A stretch of DNA of 64,000 bases from Glandiceps talaboti (taxonomy: Eukaryota > Hemichordata > Enteropneusta > Spengelidae): the NCBI RefSeq assembly GCF_964340395.1, contig NC_135566.1:14038501-14102500 (forward strand). The letters are read 5' to 3'. Position numbers and translations under genes: made by a program. The notes below the pieces were generated by a model that was not told the DNA's origin, did no database searches, and saw only the letters and a program-made list of their open reading frames with translations. Positions within the stretch are counted from its first letter, which is position 1, and each line of letters opens with the position of its first letter. Below, piece after piece: positions 15,601-27,848 of this stretch.

Positions 15601-15722
15601 TTGTACTTTATTATGTAGAATCCTATTTGTATTCACACATCTATAGTATATGTTCGTTTGACCTATCCAGCCATCCATCAATCCATCCACAGACAGACAG
15701 ACAGAAAGAAAGACAGAAAGAA

Positions 15723-15769
<47 letters not shown>

Positions 15770-16368
15770 GGGACAGACAGACCGACCAACCGACCGACAG
15801 ACAGGCATTTTCAAGTCCATGAAAAAAAAATGTTTATGTAATGGTATATAGACTACGTGTAACTCATGTATCAAAAGCACACATCTGTGGTCTGTTTACG
15901 TTGAAAATTTATGTCTAATCCCAGGGATAATCGTAACGCAGCTGTGGGTGTGTAGTGGGCGCGGCTGCTATTACGCTCGCTCATTGGCTAAGGCAATAAT
16001 CTTTGCTGACGTCGTTACGGTAATCAGAGTTAATTTGCAAATGTCAACAATCTGCTACATAAAATGATATTTCGTAAAACGGAATAAACTAAATTGTACT
16101 TGAACTTATGGAATTGCTTTGTATAAGGTGATGCAATGTTTACGAATTTGCTGAGTTGGCACTCATTGGATAATGTTACACATACCATTACTGCGATATG
16201 CACACATTCAATATTTACAACACTAACTTTAGTTTAAAATATCATAACATTACCCAATTTCGTGTTGTGCATGCTGTTTATTTTCTTCCGAAACTCGTCA
16301 GTCTTACAGGACTTCCTTGAATTGGGTCGCCACATAACAACGTCAACATTGTCTTGTGCTCTCTCCAT
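683..16368 (-). CDS. AACS: Acetoacetyl-CoA synthetase (16 of about 17 coding exons; 3' end outside window)
   Basis: A cytosolic adenylate-forming enzyme that joins acetoacetate to CoA using ATP, feeding ketone bodies into sterol and fatty-acid synthesis. Coding exons in transcript order: 16254-16368, 14961-15064, 12926-13043, 11633-11746, 10659-10756, 9825-10021, 6880-7033, 6066-6146, 5599-5723, 5061-5125, 3779-3901, 3081-3194, 2621-2746, 2011-2080, 1284-1342, 683-885. All have GT..AG ends and matching phases and give 622 codons. The start at 16368 has an in-frame TGA 15 bases upstream. Visible landmarks are SRLNYAEN (exon 3), [10 protein letters not shown] (exon 5), the ATP-binding loop [10 protein letters not shown] (exon 7), GWMMWNWM (exon 9), HGDYC (exon 14), [16 protein letters not shown] (exons 14-15) and SARHVPS (exon 16). 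The human protein has 672 residues, so about 45 are missing here, including the NGKK segment with the catalytic lysine. No such segment exists in bases 1-682. Exon edges were fixed by eye. Confidence 0.95.
1751..1769 (+). promoter_or_regulatory. Triple nuclear-receptor half-site with a perfect DR1
   Basis: Three AGGTCA half-sites sit at 1751-1756, 1757-1762 and 1764-1769. The last two are separated by one A, giving the direct-repeat-1 arrangement bound by HNF4, RXR and PPAR-type receptors. The middle half-site is preceded by TCA, as in ERR/SF1 sites. It lies in the AACS intron between exons 14 and 15. Similar AGGTCA runs also occur in dispersed repeats of marine invertebrates, so function is only inferred. 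Confidence 0.35.
3477..3601. mobile_element. Palindromic miniature element in AACS intron 11
   Basis: Two arms of about 42 bases, beginning CAGCAGAAATAATAT and ending with its reverse complement, flank a short unique centre. The arms differ at about three positions. The size, long terminal inverted repeats and lack of coding content fit a non-autonomous DNA transposon (MITE). I could not assign target-site duplications with confidence. Confidence 0.7.
3627..3767. repeat. Dispersed repeat, inverted partner of 6206-6326
   Basis: The segment around 3640-3767 (CACAAGTTATTGTAGGTGATG and so on) reappears in reverse complement at about 6206-6326, with roughly 75-80% identity by eye. Both copies are intronic in AACS and face each other, so the pre-mRNA could pair over about 120 bases. 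It runs to within about 12 bases of the donor end of exon 11. Confidence 0.6.
3919..4563. repeat. 72-bp minisatellite, about 9 copies, abutting AACS exon 11
   Basis: The 72-base unit starts TAGGAAATAAGTAGATAAG. It repeats about nine times with two alternating variants (CTTAGCAAC or CCCTAGCAAC; TACAATGAAC or TACACAGAAC), which suggests higher-order duplication. Because 72 is a multiple of three, it stays open in one minus-strand frame and gives a spurious 24-residue periodic polypeptide. Its exon-proximal copy forms the pyrimidine-rich tract before the acceptor of exon 11 (see findings). Confidence 0.93.
4691..4766. repeat. Hairpin-forming inverted repeat, arms about 33 bases
   Basis: The left arm (4691-4724, containing CTGTGAAAGTTAGTC) pairs with the right arm (4732-4766, containing GACTTTCACAGACAT) across a seven-base loop, with few mismatches. 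It is intronic in AACS and probably a small palindromic transposon remnant. Confidence 0.7.
6465..6796. mobile_element. Fold-back element, arms about 135 bases, in AACS intron 7
   Basis: The sequence from CAACTGCTAGACTCTC through CATCGCTAAAAG to GGGCTAATCATTTATTG is mirrored in reverse complement after a centre of about 50 bases, ending near GAGTCTAAGTCTAACTG. The arms are roughly 85-90% identical by eye. No open frame of note is present, so it is a non-autonomous fold-back/MITE insertion. Confidence 0.8.
6880..7033 (-). CDS. AACS: AACS exon 7: ATP-binding loop exon
   Basis: This 154-base exon (phase 2 in, phase 0 out) reads [11 protein letters not shown], then [20 protein letters not shown] and CMVHSAG. 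The Ser/Thr/Gly-rich loop [10 protein letters not shown] is the core motif of AMP-forming acyl-CoA synthetases and binds the ATP phosphates. The intron that follows in transcript order (6147-6879) holds a fold-back element; the intron before it (7034-9824) holds the large minisatellite. Confidence 0.93.
7690..8725. repeat. About 1 kb minisatellite, unit about 40-47 bases
   Basis: More than 20 imperfect units of GAGATAGCGTGAACTC, CTCTATGTAATG and TTTCATAAACGAGTGT, with length variants and local higher-order blocks; for instance, several units near 8400-8600 carry TAAGCTTAGCG instead of GAGATAGCG. It lies in the AACS intron between exons 6 and 7. The arrays stay open on the minus strand, but these frames are not genes. 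Confidence 0.95.
10493..10640. mobile_element. MITE-like element, family shared with 40664-40785
   Basis: It begins CCAATATTTTTCTTCATTCAG and ends near AAAGATATTGG, with a centre containing GTGACAAGGCACCTTAGG. The same terminal sequence and centre occur at 40664-40785. It is intronic in AACS (between exons 5 and 6). A flanking outer piece, TGCTTGAGGAGG, also recurs at about 410 and 40805. Confidence 0.6.
10981..11083 (-). other. G-quadruplex-prone tract (G-rich on AACS sense strand)
   Basis: The plus strand has about eleven runs of three to five C within 100 bases, so the minus strand, which is the AACS pre-mRNA sense, has many closely spaced G3-G5 runs with short loops. This is far above the four runs needed for a quadruplex. 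It lies in the intron between exons 4 and 5. Structure is inferred from composition only. Confidence 0.6.
11281..11370. mobile_element. 90-bp palindromic element
   Basis: It runs from CTAGTTC to GAACTAG, with a perfect 14-base core stem ACATCCACTCTATC around a four-base loop and an imperfect outer stem. The symmetry spans the entire 90 bases. It is intronic in AACS, about 200 bases from the G-rich tract. It is probably a very short MITE or its excision footprint. Confidence 0.65.
12440..12870. repeat. Tandem duplication, unit about 180 bases
   Basis: A unit containing AGAGAGTTCCTGTACA, TAGCAAATTATGTCATC, AGTGGTGGTTAAGTATAC and GTAAGTAGAATACTGAGTG occurs twice (about 12500-12690 and 12691-12870), with a partial extra copy near 12440. 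It lies just downstream of AACS exon 3 in the transcript. No coding signal. Confidence 0.8.
15690..15785. repeat. (CAGA)n tetranucleotide array
   Basis: About 95 bases of ACAG/AAAG tetranucleotides in AACS intron 1. The open frames across it are artefacts. Confidence 0.95.
15960..16020. promoter_or_regulatory. CpG-containing segment with CRE-like and inverted CCAAT motifs in AACS intron 1
   Basis: About 240 bases inside intron 1 from the end of coding exon 1, a short stretch with several CpGs carries ATTGG (15983-15987) and TGACGTCG (16007-16014), a near-perfect cAMP-response-element half plus flank. Composition contrasts with the AT-rich surroundings. It could be a proximal enhancer or an alternative promoter of AACS. 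Evidence is motif-level only. Confidence 0.3.
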
Positions 16369-16800
16369 GCTGTAGTTGTGTCAAGCGATGCGTTTATATT
16401 TGGGAAGAAAACCAAGTGCAGCTAGCAGACGCCTACACAGTCGAAGTTATATTTGTCGACAGTGGCCAAATAACGACCATCAGCCTCCGCGGTCAACAAA
16501 GTAGTTTACACATAATATAATATATATATGCATAAATCAACCCAAAATATTTGTCCTTCCCGTTGTTGAAGATATTTTTTGACATTTCCTATCTGATAAA
16601 GACTCACTTTATTCGTTTTCAGACATTTTACATAATACATAGTATATTGCGCATTGATTTGTAACCTTAATATTGGTATTGTGGCCTGTCGGACGATTTC
16701 ATTCATTTTGTGATCGCTATGCGCAGCGTAGTTTGCTCGTTTTGATTGGTTGATGAGATATCACACGATTGAATCATCCGCCCGAATGTTGGCGCTGTCA
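16369..16800 (-). promoter_or_regulatory. Probable AACS 5' UTR and promoter region
   Basis: This is the sequence upstream of the AACS start codon. It has scattered CpGs (for instance around 16470-16490 and 16715-16790) and a GATTGG motif at 16744-16749, which reads CCAAT on the gene strand. No TATA box is placed clearly. The transcription start cannot be fixed from sequence alone. Confidence 0.4.
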
Positions 16801-17462
16801 TGTTGCCAACTTTTCTCCCTGGGCCAAACCATTTGATTTCTTGCGGGGGAGGGGTGGACGATTTGGACCCAACATTTTTTTCCGTCATCGCCACGGCAGC
16901 AATTTTTCTTCCAAGAGCAAATAGAAAGCAAATTTTTTCAGGATTCTGGAAAGTGAATTTCCTCCTAAACGGAAGCATGCATGATGAATGTAGCTTATTT
17001 CAAAAGTGTAGAAAACAAAAATGGAAAGTAGCGGGTAAAATTTAAATCATAGAAATTGAGGGAGGCAGGGGGGGATGGAGGCAAGTAGGGTGAGTATGTG
17101 GTTGAAGTGGAGATAAAATACACAAAAAGCACAGAAGAAATGCAACAGAAGAATGCAACAAAATCTACTGGCACAAAATTCAACTACTCTACTAACTGAA
17201 ATAGCATATCTGGATCTAATAGATGTCTTCAGAGGCCAAGGATTCATGAATTCCAACATTCTCAGATGTGAAAACTCGTTTTAAAAAATAGTTTATTCGA
17301 ACACATAATACAAAATGTATTTCCAGAGGAATTACTAAAGGTTACAAAGCTCAGATGAAACAAAATAAAACAAAAATTAAGTATAAAGAAAATTAAGATT
17401 TATAAAGATTAAAAAACTGATTTCATTATATACATGATGAATTAAATGAGCTGTATGAGTAG

Positions 17463-17492
17463 GTGTTGCTGTTCTCATATCGGAACATATAT

Positions 17493-17535
<43 letters not shown>

Positions 17536-17925
17536 GAATTTGTATAGCGCCAAAATCCAATAATAATGTTGGGTTCTTATATAGCGCTTTCCCACACCGT
17601 GCTCAAAGCGCTTTACAATTATTACCCCTGGCTCGGATCAGAACGGCACAACGGCCCTTTAGTCTACCTCAACTCCCCAGGGAGCATACAATCCATTGCA
17701 GCCATTTCAGCGCATAGGATTAAATCCTTCACATTGCAACCTACATCCTACCAGGTCCCCAATTATACAGCTGGGTTGACTGAAGCACAGTCGTGGTTCA
17801 AATCTTGCCCAAGGACTTTAGCCACTCAGAAACAAATAGCAGGCAGCGACAGGGCTCGAACCTGCAACCTGTAGATTCCAAGCCGGTCATGCTAACCATT
17901 CACCCAAAATGACTCCAAATACGAC
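17463..17925 (-). mobile_element. tRNA-derived SINE with L2-like tail and (GATT)n end
   Basis: Read on the minus strand, the head carries an A-box-like TGGTTAGCATGACCGG (17883-17898) and a B box GGTTCGAGCCC (17852-17862) with tRNA-like spacing. After a central body, the 3' part contains AAAGCGCTTTGAGCAC and GAAAGCGCTATATAAG (17580-17620), which resembles the 3' tails of L2-clade LINEs. It ends in a (GATT)n array (17493-17534). This is the layout of SINEs mobilised by L2 reverse transcriptase. A second TATAGCGCC near 17545 suggests a nested or duplicated tail. Confidence 0.8.
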
Positions 17926-18370
17926 GTAAATGTATTGTTCTATGGCACCCACTGGAACAATTATAGTAGATCGTAGTAAAAGTTGGAAAACTCTTGCCAA
18001 CAGATGCGTCTTGATATCCTTCTTGAATTTATCGACAGTGGACATGACGATGACGTATACACCGCGCGCGACCCGGGTGAGGAACAAAGTTCCGGGTAAT
18101 GCAAGAGGGGTGCTGTTTGCGAGAATGCACGCTCACCGTATGAGTCACTTTGTATTACGACGACGGGGTAGTGAAGTAGACTTTTTGAACCACAGACAAG
18201 TAAGAAAGTGAACGAGTTGCGGGTTTACTGTTAACAGGATTGGAGTAGTCATTGAGTGTCTAAGTTGTAGGTATTCAGTAGTACTTTGTATCGAATCCAG
18301 TACATGTACAGGTAGCCAGTGAAGAGCAGAAAGAACCGTTGTGATGTGATCTGTTTTCAAAATTTACATA
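17926..18370 (-). pseudogene. Decayed 3' end of an L2/CR1-like LINE reverse transcriptase
   Basis: Minus-strand frames contain the family hallmark HITTVLSALHWLPV (about 18300-18345) and, nearer the 3' end and in other frames, a RAFS-like stretch and VDKFKKDIKTHLLARVF. This order matches the C-terminal region of non-LTR reverse transcriptases. Frame changes separate the blocks, so it is a fossil. It lies head-to-tail with the SINE, consistent with L2-type machinery having been active in this lineage. Confidence 0.75.
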
Positions 18371-19760
18371 TTATGCGACATTAATTCATTAAACCTTTTT
18401 ACATTTTATATCATTCGGTAAAATTTCAAAGGTACGAGCATCCCTGGACGAGCATACGGTTTAATCTTTTCAAGTTCAATTTATGTTTATATAAGCGTAT
18501 ACTACAACTTTATTTGATTTACAAATTAGACATGTTCTTTCCTCCAAAGATTCTTAGATCGGCAATCATGGATGTTATCCTAAATATGTCTGCAAAGGGT
18601 TCGTCAAGTTGAAACAATAACAACTCTGATGACTTTCACATATCAAGCTCACACAGTAACACATAAAAGATGACGAATATATAACCAGACTAACCAATTC
18701 TCACTCTTACATGAACCTGCCAAACAAAACTGAATGTCTTTCCAAAAAGAAAGATAAACACTACACAAAGTAAATCACTACGACGTTACCTATAATCCGG
18801 TTCTAACTTGTACACAACCTTAGGCTTGAGGTCATGACCTTGTTTAGATCATGGCCTCATTCTCAAATGAAGACTGCTAGTTGTTGAAATATTGGAAAAC
18901 TCTATTTTATTACACTGTTGATTGATGAAATTAAGTTTTGTTGAGAATTCTACAGTGAATGAAACTATTTCAACATACCTATCAGTTCTAGCCATTACCC
19001 TAAGAGTATGTTCACCAAATGTTGTTTCATTTGTGCTAGCCGTTTTTGAGAAAATGATGACACAGACAGACAGACAGACAGAGACTTTTCCTCCCTGAGT
19101 TTGTTTTAAAATCATGTCACCATTCAGTCACATAGAAGTGAAGTGCGTGTGTGTGGGGGGGGGGGGGGATGCTGTGTGTTGTGTGAAGAGTTGTTACATT
19201 TACTTTTTAATACACTAGGCAATTATCTTCATCTTTCTTAACAAAGTTTTCAGGAGAGCACAGATTAATTAATCCAAGTCTTCATAAACCACAACGAAAA
19301 GATGAGATCATCAAAATATGTTTATTAAAACTTGTATTAATATTGCTGCTGAATGGACAGATTCACATGATATGATTCTATCATGAATCAGTGACCCAGT
19401 GACCTACTTTAGTCTTGATCAGGACCATTGCCATGTATACACGACAGCAATATACTTCATTATTCAAATAACATAGGACCAAAACTCCTGCTGGCGTTTC
19501 ACCTGGAGTTTTTGCAAGCCGATCCCACCATTTTATTAGCCAATAAAAATATTCAATACAAAGAAGTGAGTTTTATCTCATTAATTCAGTGAAAATGTGT
19601 TTCACATATTGGTAAATAAAAAAAAAATTAAAATATCTTTACACTTTACTGTTTTGGTATTGTATTTTCTATCATACCCCCACCCCACTTATTTTAATTT
19701 CAGCACCTTTGAACATTGTTGTGTACTGGATTCAGACTCTTTATAAATGTTTTAATTGTT
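18371..19760. other. Intergenic stretch between the AACS promoter and the next gene's 3' end
   Basis: No coding exon, RNA gene or clear transposon is visible. It holds a short (CAGA)n run (19060-19082), a run of about 13 G (19155-19167), and two minus-strand AATAAA signals (19321-19326 and 19532-19537) that could serve the gene ending at 20202. Confidence 0.5.
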
Positions 19761-19779
19761 TGATTCAACGTTGGAAATT

Positions 19780-20135
19780 TTTCTGGTAGTTCACCATTTA
19801 AACAGGAAGTTTTCTGGTAGTTCATCATTCAATGTGGAAAGTTTTCTGGTAGTCCATTCAATGTAGAAAGTTTTCAGGCAGTTCACTCAATTTAGAAAGT
19901 TTTCTGGTAGTTCACCATTTAAAGCAGGAAGTTTTCTGGTAGTTCACCATTCAATGTGGAAAGTTTTCTGGTAGTTCATTCAATGTAGAAAGTTTTCTGG
20001 TAGTTCATTCAATGTAGAAAGTTTTCTGGCAGTTCACCAGTCAATGTAGAAAGTTTTCTGATAGTTCACTATTCAATGTTGGAAAGTTCTCTGGTAGTTC
20101 ACCATTCAATAAGAAAGTTTTCTGGTTGTTTACTT
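19780..20135. repeat. Minisatellite, unit about 30 bases, in the 3' flank of the 169-residue gene
   Basis: About eleven imperfect units of GAAAGTTTTCTGGTAGTTCA followed by CCATTCAATGT. It begins about 70 bases beyond the stop codon at 20202, so it is likely transcribed as part of the 3' UTR. Confidence 0.9.
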
Positions 20136-20201
20136 CTCAATTACTTACATCGGATGATTCTGTAATCTAGTGTCATTGTCATGTGACTTAACTTTCACAG
20201 T

Positions 20202-23675
<3,474 letters not shown>

Positions 23676-24099
23676 TTTGCTTCCAAAGACGGCGACCCTC
23701 GACTAAAACAAGTTCACGTGTTATTTAACTTATTGATTAAATGTCGTTCAGTCTGAACATAACGATAAATTCGTCTACATTAACATTGGAATGAACAATG
23801 ATTGAGCCACAGACTGTAAACTATGTTATAACTAACTAACCTGTGAAATAAAGTAAATAATTATATTTTTGCGATATACAACACGGGAACTCAAAAGAGA
23901 GGCGACGTCTGCTGCCTATGGATTGAGTGTCGATTGAGCAGTTTGTTTATTTTTCCTCTGCTGATGCATTGTGGGATTGAAAAATCAGGTGATCAGATGA
24001 TGCAGCCATAGTCACATGATTTACATAATCCGGTAGTGAGGTATTACAACCACAAAGACGAAAGTTTCCCTGTTCTTGCCTGATTTTCAATGTTTTGAG
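23676..24099. promoter_or_regulatory. Probable bidirectional promoter with RABGEF1 untranslated exon 1
   Basis: The minus-strand gene starts translation at 23675. On the plus strand a consensus donor GAG|GTGAGT ends at 24099, and the next usable acceptor on that strand is the one before the RABGEF1 start (27816). An untranslated RABGEF1 exon 1 ending at 24099 is therefore likely. The 424 bases between hold several CpGs (for instance AGAGGCGACGTCTGC near 23902) in otherwise AT-rich DNA and no TATA box. Head-to-head genes at this distance usually share a promoter. The start sites are not defined. Confidence 0.5.
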
Positions 24100-27000
24100 G
24101 TGAGTATTTATTCAGATTAATTATAGCTCTTTAAATATCAGATTAAGCTGACGAAATTTGAAACCAGTTGCAGTTTGAAGGCAAAACCGATAGAAAACCG
24201 GGACCGGTGTTGTGAGAGGCAACACAGCGGGTGGGTAATTCTGTTCGTTCACACACAGATAGTACACTAGTATATATGTTCAAGGCGTTCCATTTTTGAA
24301 ACCATTTGTGAAATTATGTGCCTTGATCGTTGTCGGTATTCGGTAACAGAAATGTGTAATCCCGTTGCTTGAAATAATGTCTTATTTGAATCATTTTATC
24401 ACATACATACGGTGGGCGGTGTCCCGTGATTTGAAAGTGTTTAGTATTACATTACAACCGACCAGTTACTAACACTGCAATCGAGTCGTACTCAAAACAC
24501 TTGGCGTATATGTATGTGTCTATAGAAACCATAAAATTTCAAACCACAAGGAAGGAACGAGTAAATTACTCTGTAAATGTGAACAATCGGTGGTTGAATA
24601 TTCGCTTGAAAAAAATCAGAAAATTATCTTCGAAGAACTCGCATACTTCTGGAGATTAATTTGTGAAGTATGTAGGTCGGTAGCCAGTCAACTCACTGCC
24701 AATAAACATGTATTGATTGAGTGTGCATTGCATCCCGTCGATTTTGGGTTTGTCAAATTTCGCCAATAAATTTTTACCCAGTCGGTTATGGCATTCATGT
24801 TATTTTATGAGTAATTACACATCCAAACCCATAATGTATGCAAAAAAAAATTAACAAAAGTATCAGAATGTGTGTGAAACTAAAATATTCTGGTCTAACC
24901 TCGAGAGTGAGGTCATAAAAGTATGACGTCAGAATCACATGAGGGTACACCCACGACATCACGTTGCAATATAGTGTATTAATTTGTGTGTTAAGAAATC
25001 TGACTATTGAATTTGTTGCCTCATTATCCATATAAAAATTGGATAATTACATCTGTTGATATTTATATGGGAGTGGCAGCCATGAATGGGTCGGAAATGC
25101 TATGGCCAATCCCTTGATAATATCGTTTCTATTTCTGACTCACTGAAAAATGACATCACCATATCACAGTGACAGATATATAAATAATTCTAGCTTTGTT
25201 ACAGATTCACTGTCTATCACATTGTAATAAATTATACAATTATTTTTGTTTATTGATTATGAAAAGGTAAACAAAAGTAATATTTGTATAGTACAACTAA
25301 ATATGAATTTATTTGAAGCCACAGTGTGTTTGTGAAATCTCTTGTATTTTATTGCCAGCTGTTTTCACCTTGTGAGAAAAATTGAGAAAATATTGCCTGT
25401 GTGTAATTCTTATAACTTGGTAGTTAATGAAATAGCTACATACATGTATATCATAATGTCAAATGCTCTGTTGGCACTGTCCTAACAGTGTCATTGACAC
25501 CGTAGATGAGTCATTTCAAAAACATGTTCACTTCAGAATTTGTGTGATTAATCTTGAGCAGCTGCAAGGTGTCCCAGAGTTGATGTGGGATAAAACTTAT
25601 ATACATACATGGAGGTACATATACGAAAATTATTGGTGTAGTCTTTAGAATGCATAATGTAGACTTGAGGTACTGTGCTGACTGTTGTCCCTCTCTTCGT
25701 GATGCCAAAAAATCATAATTTTTAGATGTATACAAAATCATTATCATTCTCGTCTTCTAAAGCAGCAGTATCATCGAAAATACAGGCCAGTCTCAGATGG
25801 CGAAAAAACCTATCTAGCTGAGACTAGTTTCACTTTGCAAAAAATCATACCCTGAGACTACTCTGTCACAGATGGCAAAAAAATCTGTCTGGATGGCAAA
25901 AACCAGTCTCTGATGTTAGGTTGTTACTGCTACAGAACATTGTACATCCATGTATAGAGTTACAGATTGTTCATGGCAAATTTGAAAAAAGACAAAATCA
26001 CAAGCACACCAATGAATAAAGTTAGGGATGTATAAGTGAACACTGTTAGAGAACTTCCATGGTTATAGCATGGAAGTATAAGTGATACTTCCACGGTTAG
26101 AGTGTTTATGTTCTTAGGAATTTAGATACATGTACTTGTTAGTGTTTGTATTGTAATCAGTGTTGCCTTCCATACCTTTTATTATTCCGTGTGTACAATG
26201 TACAATGTGATGTCACTTTGTGTAGTTATAGCAGTCTGTGCTTTGGCTTACATACCACAATCATGTACCAGTCCAAAAAAAAACCACATTTACTTTTACC
26301 ATATTTTCCCTTTTGTTGAGTACTACATGTACATGTACATAAGGCAGGAAATAAAACCTTCACTAAGAATAACTCCAGAAGGTTATCTTTAAAATAGTAC
26401 ACTATCGTGTTGTTTTCAACATCTTGTAGTCTAAGGTCAATTATAATTAGTATTTATAGACAAGTGTCTGTGGCTTCATTCATTTGATTTCAATATTCAT
26501 ACATCATCCTGCTATTTGCAGTATAAATGACTGTGCAGTGACATTTTTACTTGATTGAAAACAGATGGAAATCTTGTACATATTACTTGAGTGTAAACAC
26601 CCTCAAGCTATACCTGTGTTAAAGGGTCATGTTTCAATCCTTGGTCATAGCATTAGTGTTATCTTAATAAGGATTACATGGGATCATTCTTGTGTTCTGT
26701 ACCAATCTTTTTTTTATTGCTAAACAACTGCTTATCACACCTAGATTTTCACCCAAATTGTACCGTTTGGATAATGTTTACCCAATTATTAAACCCATGT
26801 TCTACACAGCTGTTGCATGTACATGTAGTTATGACCCAAATAATGAGGATGAACACATATAGGACAATATCAAGAGATCGTCATACCTCTATTAAAAAGA
26901 ATAGCCAGTTGTTATGCTGAAAAAATATAGCCACTCAGTGTAACTCACTGTACTCAGTCAGATATGAAAGTGAAACAAATATTATAAAATGAACGCCGTG

Positions 27001-27815
27001 GCTGCTGGTTTTCCCCCTTTACCAAGCTCCAGCAACAAACAAATGGACACCTGCATCAGTAATTTATTTCTATCATGGCTAATATTAGCAGCAATAACAA
27101 GTGTTTTTAGCACAGTTGTTATCATGTATGTGTTTTGTTATTTTCACCACTTCACCATGCATGTATTCAAAAATGCAAATCAAGGCTATTTTGAACAGAA
27201 AACAAAATTGCATAATTTTCCTTTCACAATTGTAGCAGCTGTTCCAATTTTGCAATATATATAGTTATGCCGGATTAATTTACAATATGCAAAGTCTGGC
27301 ACAGTCTCTCTCAGTTGTGAAAGCATTGATATTCCCTTTCAGATCAGACTTTTCAGAAAAAAAGGGTAATTTCAAGAACATGAAATTATTTCTCTATTGG
27401 TTAGAAATAGAACAATGTTTCAGTTGTTAATATTATACTACATGTACACTGCCAACATCATTTTTTTCACCCTGCCTTTTTGATGTTGCTTTTACATTTG
27501 ACATTTTGAAATTGAAGTAATATTTATGTTTGTATCTAATAACAAGACTTCAGAAAATAGGGTAGGTAGGTCGGAATTGTATGTTAGTTTATTATATTTT
27601 AGTTTTTGGAGAAATTGCTTCAATGTTAAAACAATATACTCTCGTTGGTCTGCGATAGTCATCAGAAGGGTCATATACATGTAACTGTATGGTATTATTA
27701 AAATTTCATGTACATTTTAGCAAATCAGTATATTAGGTCTTAGATTTCATTCTCTTCATATTATCGATTATCAAAATTCCTAACTTGTGATTTTCTCCTC
27801 TCACTATTCTGTGCA
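24100..27815 (+). other. RABGEF1 intron 1 (inferred)
   Basis: No exon, RNA gene or recognisable transposon is seen in these 3.7 kb. It contains short local duplications (near 25780-25920 around GATGGCAAAAAAATC and near 26045-26100 around ACTTCCATGGTTA) and scattered palindromic ACATGTACATGT strings. Confidence 0.45.
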
Positions 27816-27821
27816 GAAATT

Positions 27822-27848
27822 ATGAGTGACATAGAACACGGAAGATGA
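27822..27848 (+). CDS. Eight-codon upstream ORF overlapping the RABGEF1 start (ATGA)
   Basis: An ATG six bases after the acceptor of RABGEF1 exon 2 opens a frame of eight codons, MSDIEHGR, ending in TGA at 27846-27848. The main ATG is at 27845-27847, so stop and start overlap as ATGA. This geometry can allow termination-reinitiation and so limit Rabex-5 output. Whether the peptide is made is unknown. Confidence 0.4.
   Translation: MSDIEHGR

Noticed and set aside
16703-17045. Overlapping open frames on both strands upstream of AACS
   Set aside because: No recognised domain, no splice signals consistent with an exon, and the two strands compete for the same interval.
17852-17898. Possible tRNA gene on the minus strand
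   Set aside because: The A and B boxes belong to the degraded head of a SINE; acceptor stem pairing and a normal anticodon arm cannot be drawn.
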